Source of the DNA: an uncultured Taibaiella sp.
GTDB taxonomy: Bacteria; Bacteroidota; Bacteroidia; Chitinophagales; Chitinophagaceae
DNA length: 10,088 bases
Assembly (NCBI GenBank): GCA_946886975.1
Contig: CAMPJV010000069.1
Coordinates: forward strand, 1 to 10,088
Reading direction: 5' to 3'
Position numbers and translations under genes: made by a program. Positions 6,806-10,088 of the stretch are shown piece by piece (the stretch's first letter is position 1; every line of letters starts with the position of its first letter). Under the pieces are notes generated by a model. That model made no database searches and was not told the origin of the DNA. It saw only the letters and a program-made list of their open reading frames with translations.

Positions 6806-8293
6806 CTATTTTCCTGAAAGCCGGTTGACACCCGCCTTAGCTTGCTGATCTATGTTGGACTGGAAGTCGTGGTTTTTCATACTAAGGCATTCGGCGTATC
6901 TACTCAGCGCCGCTGATCTATTACCTCTTTTTTCATAAAGCATTGCCATCTGTAACGCGGATCGTGCCGCAAAGTGTTCCTTTCTGTTTTTACCAAAGTC
7001 AATTGTGGTCTGGTAGAGGGATATGGCTCTATCATCATTTCCCGACTCGTCCTGTATGCGCGCCAGTCTGAAGTAATACTCCAGCTTGTCTGTGATCGAT
7101 AGGCTCTTAAAGTCACAGCCCTGAAGCTTCTTAAGAGCGCGGGCGTAATACCCCCCGTCAATTAGCAGCCTCGCCTCCAGGAGCGGTAATGTGGGCCAGT
7201 TGTTAGATTCGGCAAAGCGCTGTGCCTGTTTATCTGCGTCAACCTGTTTTGTTCCAACTTTAAGAATAAGGTTGCGGGCCTGATCTGCTTTAGCAACATC
7301 ATTCTGCAGAAAGTAAGCATAGGCTTTCTGCTGCCATGTCTCCTTAACGAAGATCCGTCCTTTATAGCGACTAAGAAACCTATTGAAGTACTCACTAGCT
7401 GAAGGATCAAGCTTGTGTTGCAAAGCAAAGCCCATCTCGTAATCAAAAATAGGGAATCGCTTATACTCTTCGTCGAGCTGCGCAGCCTGCAGCGCCTGGA
7501 TTGCGGCATCTCCCTTTCTGAAGTTCAATGCCAGGTTAGCCTTGATGAATGTGTGAAAGAGATTGTCGCGAGTGACGAACTGATTACTGTTGACGAAATT
7601 CCACACTTCTTCCTGCTGGGAAAGGAGATAAAACCTCAGATAGCAATAATAAATGATCGCCTCGTTTCTTAGTGGCGTCCCAGGCGCGGACTGATTTATA
7701 AAAGAAGTGATCTGGGCTACTCCTTTCTTAACAGACCCTCTCATGCCAAATACGGATGCGAGCCATTTATAGTCGTCCGGTATGGTACCTACAACCGCCT
7801 CCTCAACGCCCAGGAAAATCTTGTTCTGTTCAAAGTCAGGAAAGAGCTTCTGGTTTTCCTTTATGAGCAGGAAAGACTTTCTGAAAGTGGTTGTGGCCTT
7901 GAAATTCTCACCAAACCTGACGTGCACCAATGCCCAATGAAAATAAACGCCTGCTTTACACAACCTATACCAGGGCGACCTCTCATCACCATTTGAAAGA
8001 AGCTTCAGCCGATCTTCAAGATGCCCATAGCGCTGATCATAGTCTCTTTTGTCGCCATTGAAAAGCAATAACAAACAGTCCTCGTAGTCGGCAATGTATG
8101 TTGCCATCAGATTGTAAGGATTGGCCTTAAATTCCTGCCTTATAGCAGTATTCCCCTCGGCCAAATGAAGAGACATATAATGCTGGTACGCGGTATGGCA
8201 TAAAGTCGAGTAGTCATAAACATAAGGAGCTGCCTTTGAAGAAGTTACGCTTCCAAATAATGCTACTAGAAGGACTACGAGCTTAAGTTTCAT
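6806..8293 (-). CDS. Secreted TPR-repeat protein, function unknown
   Basis: This 495-residue helical repeat protein has a clear signal peptide (MKLKLVVLLVALFGSVTSSKA, residues 1-21), so it acts in the periplasm or cell envelope. The C-terminal part contains at least two recognisable tetratricopeptide repeats: about 403-435 (FRLARIQDESGNDDRAISLY) and about 440-472 (ALQMAMLYEKRGNRSAALSRY). The rest is degenerate helix-turn-helix repeat. A segment at 160-195 (FLGVEEAVVGTIPDDYKWLA then VFGMRGSVKKGVAQI) recalls the conserved core of the TTC39/IML2-type TPR family, but this is an impression, not a proven match. There are no enzyme motifs. It starts at ATG 8293, seven bases after a consensus -7 element, and is followed two bases later by aat. 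A linked function with Aat is not implied by the proteins themselves, which act in different compartments. Confidence 0.87.
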   Translation of the reverse strand: MKLKLVVLLVALFGSVTSSKAAPYVYDYSTLCHTAYQHYMSLHLAEGNTAIRQEFKANPYNLMATYIADYEDCLLLLFNGDKRDYDQRYGHLEDRLKLLSNGDERSPWYRLCKAGVYFHWALVHVRFGENFKATTTFRKSFLLIKENQKLFPDFEQNKIFLGVEEAVVGTIPDDYKWLASVFGMRGSVKKGVAQITSFINQSAPGTPLRNEAIIYYCYLRFYLLSQQEEVWNFVNSNQFVTRDNLFHTFIKANLALNFRKGDAAIQALQAAQLDEEYKRFPIFDYEMGFALQHKLDPSASEYFNRFLSRYKGRIFVKETWQQKAYAYFLQNDVAKADQARNLILKVGTKQVDADKQAQRFAESNNWPTLPLLEARLLIDGGYYARALKKLQGCDFKSLSITDKLEYYFRLARIQDESGNDDRAISLYQTTIDFGKNRKEHFAARSALQMAMLYEKRGNRSAALSRYAECLSMKNHDFQSNIDQQAKAGVNRLSGK

Positions 8294-8300
8294 TAGCTGG

Positions 8301-8308
8301 CAAAGGTA
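8301..8308 (-). promoter_or_regulatory. -7 promoter element for the TPR gene and aat
   Basis: TACCTTTG on the minus strand is an exact TAnnTTTG match, seven bases before the ATG. At the usual distance upstream (8331-8328) the bases are GCTG, only a half match to TTTG. A TTG at 8326-8324 is 15 bases away. Confidence 0.5.
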
Positions 8309-8400
8309 TTAGCTAAATGTTCTCAATCAGCATATTGCGTCTCGGAAACAGAATTGTGAAAGGCAAGGATGGCTATTCATTCGCATGCGACAAAGACGTA

Positions 8401-8432
8401 TTTGAACATATTACTAATCCAACCTACCTTTG
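8401..8432 (+). promoter_or_regulatory. Consensus Bacteroidota promoter for the EGF-like lipoprotein
   Basis: TTTG (8401-8404), then 20 bases, then TACCTTTG (8425-8432): a perfect match to the -33/-7 consensus at ideal spacing. Transcription should start near 8438, leaving an AT-rich leader of about 30 bases before the ATG at 8470. A ten-base palindrome TCGCATGCGA (8381-8390) lies just upstream of the -33 element. Confidence 0.75.
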
Positions 8433-8469
8433 GCATGGCATTTGAATTTTAATTGTTAAACTTAAAACG

Positions 8470-8985
8470 ATGATCATGAATTTTATCAAGAATGTTGCGC
8501 TTTCTGCTTTTTTAACTATCGGCGCCTTTGGTGCGGTAATGTACACTTCCTGTAACAAGGATGAGTGTAAGGATGTAACTTGTTTGAACGGTGGTACGTG
8601 CTCTGGCGGTAACTGTGTTTGCACTACCGGATATGAAGGTATTAATTGCGAAACTGCGATGCGCACGAAGTTTATAGATAGCTGGACCGCGTCTGATATG
8701 GAAGTTGGCGGAGCTGCAATACCTACATATACGGGGATAATTACCGGCGGCACAGCAATCACTGATGTTAGAATTGCTAATTTTTCAGACGATTTCTTTG
8801 TGAATGATGTTCTTGCTTCTGTACAGGGTAATACCATCACCATCGCATCTCAAGAGCCCGACAATGATGATTATCGTGTGAGCGGTAATGGCACTTACAA
8901 TCCAGTTGACGGAAAGATCACCTGGACATATACGCTCACTAACCCTTCAAATGTTACAATAAGTTATACTGGCACCTGGCAGTAA
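8470..8985 (+). CDS. Lipoprotein with an EGF-like domain
   Basis: This 171-residue exported protein has an N-terminal hydrophobic segment (6-24) ending in MYTSC, so C28 is the likely lipidated cysteine; tyrosine at -3 is unusual for a lipobox. Directly after it comes one EGF-like module with all six cysteines (C33, C38, C44, C49, C51, C60) and the typical CLNGGTC and GYEG motifs. The remaining 105 residues are rich in Thr, Gly and beta-formers, probably a small beta-sheet domain with no family I recognise. Expected location is the outer membrane or periplasm, and the function is unknown. It starts at ATG 8470, with ATG 8476 as a near alternative. It has its own strong promoter and a terminator shared with the convergent neighbour, so it is monocistronic. 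EGF-like modules in bacteria often occur in surface proteins of Bacteroidota. Confidence 0.85.
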   Translation: MIMNFIKNVALSAFLTIGAFGAVMYTSCNKDECKDVTCLNGGTCSGGNCVCTTGYEGINCETAMRTKFIDSWTASDMEVGGAAIPTYTGIITGGTAITDVRIANFSDDFFVNDVLASVQGNTITIASQEPDNDDYRVSGNGTYNPVDGKITWTYTLTNPSNVTISYTGTWQ

Positions 8986-9001
8986 GAAATAGAAATTCAA
9001 T

Positions 9002-9034
9002 AAAAAAAGACCGCTTTCGCGGTCTTTTTTTTTT
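9002..9034. terminator. Bidirectional intrinsic terminator
   Basis: The stem GACCGC/GCGGTC (9009-9014 with 9019-9024) has loop TTTC, is extended by seven A:T pairs, and is followed by ten T residues on the plus strand and seven on the minus strand. It separates the convergent lipoprotein genes and can serve both; the minus-strand stop codon ends two bases away at 9036. Confidence 0.88.
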
Positions 9035-9035
9035 A

Positions 9036-9479
9036 TTACTTAAATCGTTCTTCCTTCTTTTTGGTGTTTTGTTCCTGCGCTTTCTTTGCGCCCTCTTCGC
9101 TGAAACGTCCCTCTTTCTGCGTCGTATTATTTGTACCTTCTCCACTGAACCTTCCCTCCTTTGGATTAGTCGAGGGTTTAGTTGTTGTAGTTGCTTTTGC
9201 GCCGGTTGGTGTATTACGTACTGTCGTGGTTCTCGTTGTATTAGTCGTAACTGTATTACCACCCTTCATAGCCGCAATAATTGAGTCTGCTCTCAATGCT
9301 CCTAGTGAACTAATAATAGAATCGTTCTGCATCATCATTTCCACTCTCATCTCTTCCACTCTGGCATTTACAATAGAATCTATTTGCTCCTGGTCGGAGG
9401 CATTATCTGTACTTTCAGTTTGGCAGGAAGCGAGCGCCAGTACTGCTCCAGCAATGAATAGAAATGATTGTTTTCTCAT
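9036..9479 (-). CDS. Small lipoprotein with helix, Thr-rich linker and KEGRF repeats
   Basis: This 147-residue protein has a textbook lipoprotein signal peptide (MRKQSFLFIAGAVLALASC, lipid on C19). A polar spacer is followed by a helical, probably coiled-coil stretch at about 31-71 (acidic, Met-rich), then a Thr-rich disordered linker at about 76-105. A charged tail carries three copies of a short motif: KEGRF at 107-111 and 122-126, and KEERF at 142-146, the last ending the protein. I do not recognise a family. The architecture suggests an envelope-anchored protein whose basic/acidic tail contacts a partner or the cell wall, but that is inference. It has its own promoter on the minus strand and shares the 9002-9034 terminator with the convergent EGF-like lipoprotein. 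Confidence 0.82.
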   Translation of the reverse strand: MRKQSFLFIAGAVLALASCQTESTDNASDQEQIDSIVNARVEEMRVEMMMQNDSIISSLGALRADSIIAAMKGGNTVTTNTTRTTTVRNTPTGAKATTTTKPSTNPKEGRFSGEGTNNTTQKEGRFSEEGAKKAQEQNTKKKEERFK

Positions 9480-9502
9480 CGAATATTGATTTTAATTCTT
9501 AG

Positions 9503-9534
9503 CAAATATTGGCATTAATTATAGGATTAGCAAA
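9503..9534 (-). promoter_or_regulatory. Bacteroidota-type promoter for the KEGRF lipoprotein
   Basis: On the minus strand, TTTG (9534-9531) is followed after exactly 20 bases by AATATTTG (9510-9503), which matches TAnnTTTG at five of six fixed positions. The ATG lies 23 bases further on at 9479. The rest of the gap up to 9632 shows no other feature. Confidence 0.6.
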
Positions 9535-9621
9535 GAAAGTGCCATAACCGTCAGAAATGACAACAGCAGAACACATGATATTCATTTTCGCCAGCTGTCT
9601 ATTCACTTCGAGATAGGAAGA

Positions 9622-9657
9622 ACTTAAATAAGAAAAGCCCTGACAATCAGGGCTTTT
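9622..9657 (-). terminator. Intrinsic terminator of inner tRNA-like repeat copy
   Basis: On the minus strand, AAAAGCCCTGA (9657-9647) pairs with TCAGGGCTTTT (9643-9633) around a three-base loop, followed by CTTATTT. It ends any minus-strand transcript of the GIY-YIG gene and the tRNA-like segment before the lipoprotein promoter. Confidence 0.75.
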
Positions 9658-9727
9658 GCGGACGGGACTCGAACCCGTCCCCAACCTTGTTGGGGATGAC
9701 AGGGCGGCGCTCTAACTGCCGGAATCG
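9658..9727 (-). repeat. tRNA-Asp-like repeat, inner copy
   Basis: Bases 9660-9713 are identical over 54 bases to 10035-10088. On the minus strand the segment reads CCGGCAGTTAGAGCGCC, like a shortened D arm. An Asp-type anticodon loop CTGTCAT follows, then a hairpin CCCCAAC-AAG-GTTGGGG, and a perfect T arm ACGGG-TTCGAGT-CCCGT. The 3' anticodon strand needed to pair with CCGCC is missing, and the acceptor strand is cut to CCGC, five bases shorter than in the outer copy. It is therefore not a working tRNA. The stop codon of the GIY-YIG gene (TAG, 9714-9712) lies inside the D-arm-like part. Confidence 0.8.
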
Positions 9728-9996
9728 CCTAAATACTCGTCCAGTCTATTTCGAGTAGACGCGATCAGTTCCGCGATCTGTCTTTGGCTATATTTCTTTA
9801 GCGACTTTTCCCTGATTAGCGCTTCTCTTTTGTTGGCATACTGTTCCAGATGCACCAACTTCCAAGGTACCTTTCGGGATGTATATTCAGATTCGCCGTT
9901 ATTGTGTCTTTGAAGCCGTACTATCGGGTCTTCGGTATATCCTCTGTAAAAGCTAAAATCACTCAGAGACTGCAATATGTACACGTAGAAAGTCAT
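9712..9996 (-). CDS. Small GIY-YIG nuclease-domain protein
   Basis: This 94-residue single-domain protein belongs to the GIY-YIG endonuclease superfamily (the stand-alone, YhbQ-like type). Motifs in order: FYVYILQS (the GIY strand), FYRGYTEDP (the YIG strand), RLQRHNNGES with a conserved Arg/His, KVPWKLVHLEQY, and KREALIREKSLKKYS with the metal-binding-type Glu. ATG 9996 is chosen because translation then begins MTFYVYIL, right at the fold. The frame stays open upstream to a TTG at 10059, but that stretch is tRNA-like repeat and terminator, not protein. The last residues (GDSGS) and the stop codon are encoded by the inner repeat copy. No promoter or ribosome-binding site is visible: the U tract of the upstream terminator touches the ATG. 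Genes of this type often lie beside tRNA genes in Bacteroidota, and their role is not established. It may mobilise itself. Confidence 0.9.
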   Translation of the reverse strand: MTFYVYILQSLSDFSFYRGYTEDPIVRLQRHNNGESEYTSRKVPWKLVHLEQYANKREALIREKSLKKYSQRQIAELIASTRNRLDEYLGDSGS

Positions 9997-10027
9997 AAAA
10001 GAAAAAGCCCTGGCAAGCAGGGCTTTT
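9997..10027 (-). terminator. Intrinsic terminator abutting the GIY-YIG start codon
   Basis: On the minus strand, AAAAGCCCTG (10027-10018) pairs with CAGGGCTTTT (10012-10003) around loop CTTGC, followed by TCTTTT running straight into the ATG at 9996. It is the counterpart of the terminator at 9622-9657, with the loop changed at two bases. Confidence 0.75.
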
Positions 10028-10088
10028 GCGGACCGGACGGGACTCGAACCCGTCCCCAACCTTGTTGGGGATGACAGGGCGGCGCTCT
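10028..10088 (-). repeat. tRNA-Asp-like repeat, outer copy (runs off window)
   Basis: On the minus strand this holds AGAGCGCCGCC, anticodon-type loop CTGTCAT (GTC), the CCCCAAC/GTTGGGG hairpin and a perfect T arm. A complete-looking acceptor strand CCGGTCC follows, with G as discriminator base, the identity base of tRNA-Asp. The 5' half is outside the window. As in the inner copy, the 3' strand of the anticodon stem is absent, so a normal cloverleaf cannot form from what is visible. The copy lies 375 bases from the inner one. Confidence 0.75.

Noticed and set aside
8435..8452. Five-codon mini-ORF (MAFEF) between the promoter and the EGF-lipoprotein gene
   Set aside because: It begins within a few bases of the predicted transcription start, has no ribosome-binding site, and is within chance expectation.
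9499..9684. 61-residue minus-strand ORF starting MGTGSSPVRK
   Set aside because: It begins inside the tRNA-like repeat, passes through a terminator and the lipoprotein promoter, and has no recognisable protein features.
9658..9727. Inner repeat copy as a functional tRNA-Asp gene
   Set aside because: The anticodon stem cannot form, the D arm is shortened and the acceptor strand is truncated, although T arm and anticodon loop look right.
9997..10059. N-terminal extension of the GIY-YIG ORF (MGTGSSPVRS...)
   Set aside because: It is a translation of the tRNA-like repeat and the terminator hairpin. The same first nine residues appear in an unrelated frame at 9684, and the protein fold begins at ATG 9996.

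Overview
The window looks like a piece of a Bacteroidota chromosome, probably from the Chitinophagaceae or a related family. Four things point there. A secreted enzyme ends in a type IX secretion (Por) sorting domain. Several genes have the Bacteroidota promoter pattern TTTG-N19/20-TAnnTTTG. Shine-Dalgarno sequences are nearly absent. Two small lipoproteins are present whose acylated cysteine follows serine. Almost all of the DNA is coding, and most genes are ordinary chromosomal ones.

Layout. At the left edge is the 3'-truncated gene for tRNA-Phe (minus strand) with its own consensus promoter. Next, also minus, is a secreted PQQ-type sugar/sorbosone dehydrogenase (132-1472). Divergent from it is a tightly overlapping plus-strand operon: a PnuC nicotinamide riboside transporter, a signal-peptide-bearing PAP2 phosphatase and a NadR-type ribosylnicotinamide kinase. 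Together these look like a nicotinamide riboside (perhaps NMN) salvage unit. A YciO-like protein and the NAD-dependent DNA ligase LigA follow on the same strand. Ligase consumes NAD, so the neighbourhood has a loose NAD theme, but that link is inference.

On the minus strand, converging on ligA, lie a secreted TPR-repeat protein (6806-8293) and aat (leucyl/phenylalanyl-tRNA-protein transferase), two bases apart and probably cotranscribed. Next comes a convergent pair of small lipoproteins: a plus-strand EGF-like one, and a minus-strand one with a predicted helix, a Thr-rich linker and KEGRF-type repeats. Each has a good Bacteroidota promoter, and they share a bidirectional terminator at 9002-9034.

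The right end (9633-10088) is the most unusual part. A small GIY-YIG nuclease gene sits exactly between two copies of a repeat. Each copy consists of a tRNA-Asp-like 3' half, with an intact T arm but a hairpin where the 3' anticodon strand should be, followed by an intrinsic terminator. The stop codon of the nuclease lies in one copy, and its start codon directly abuts the terminator of the other. This has the look of a compact mobile or homing cassette with tRNA-derived ends. The outer copy runs off the window.
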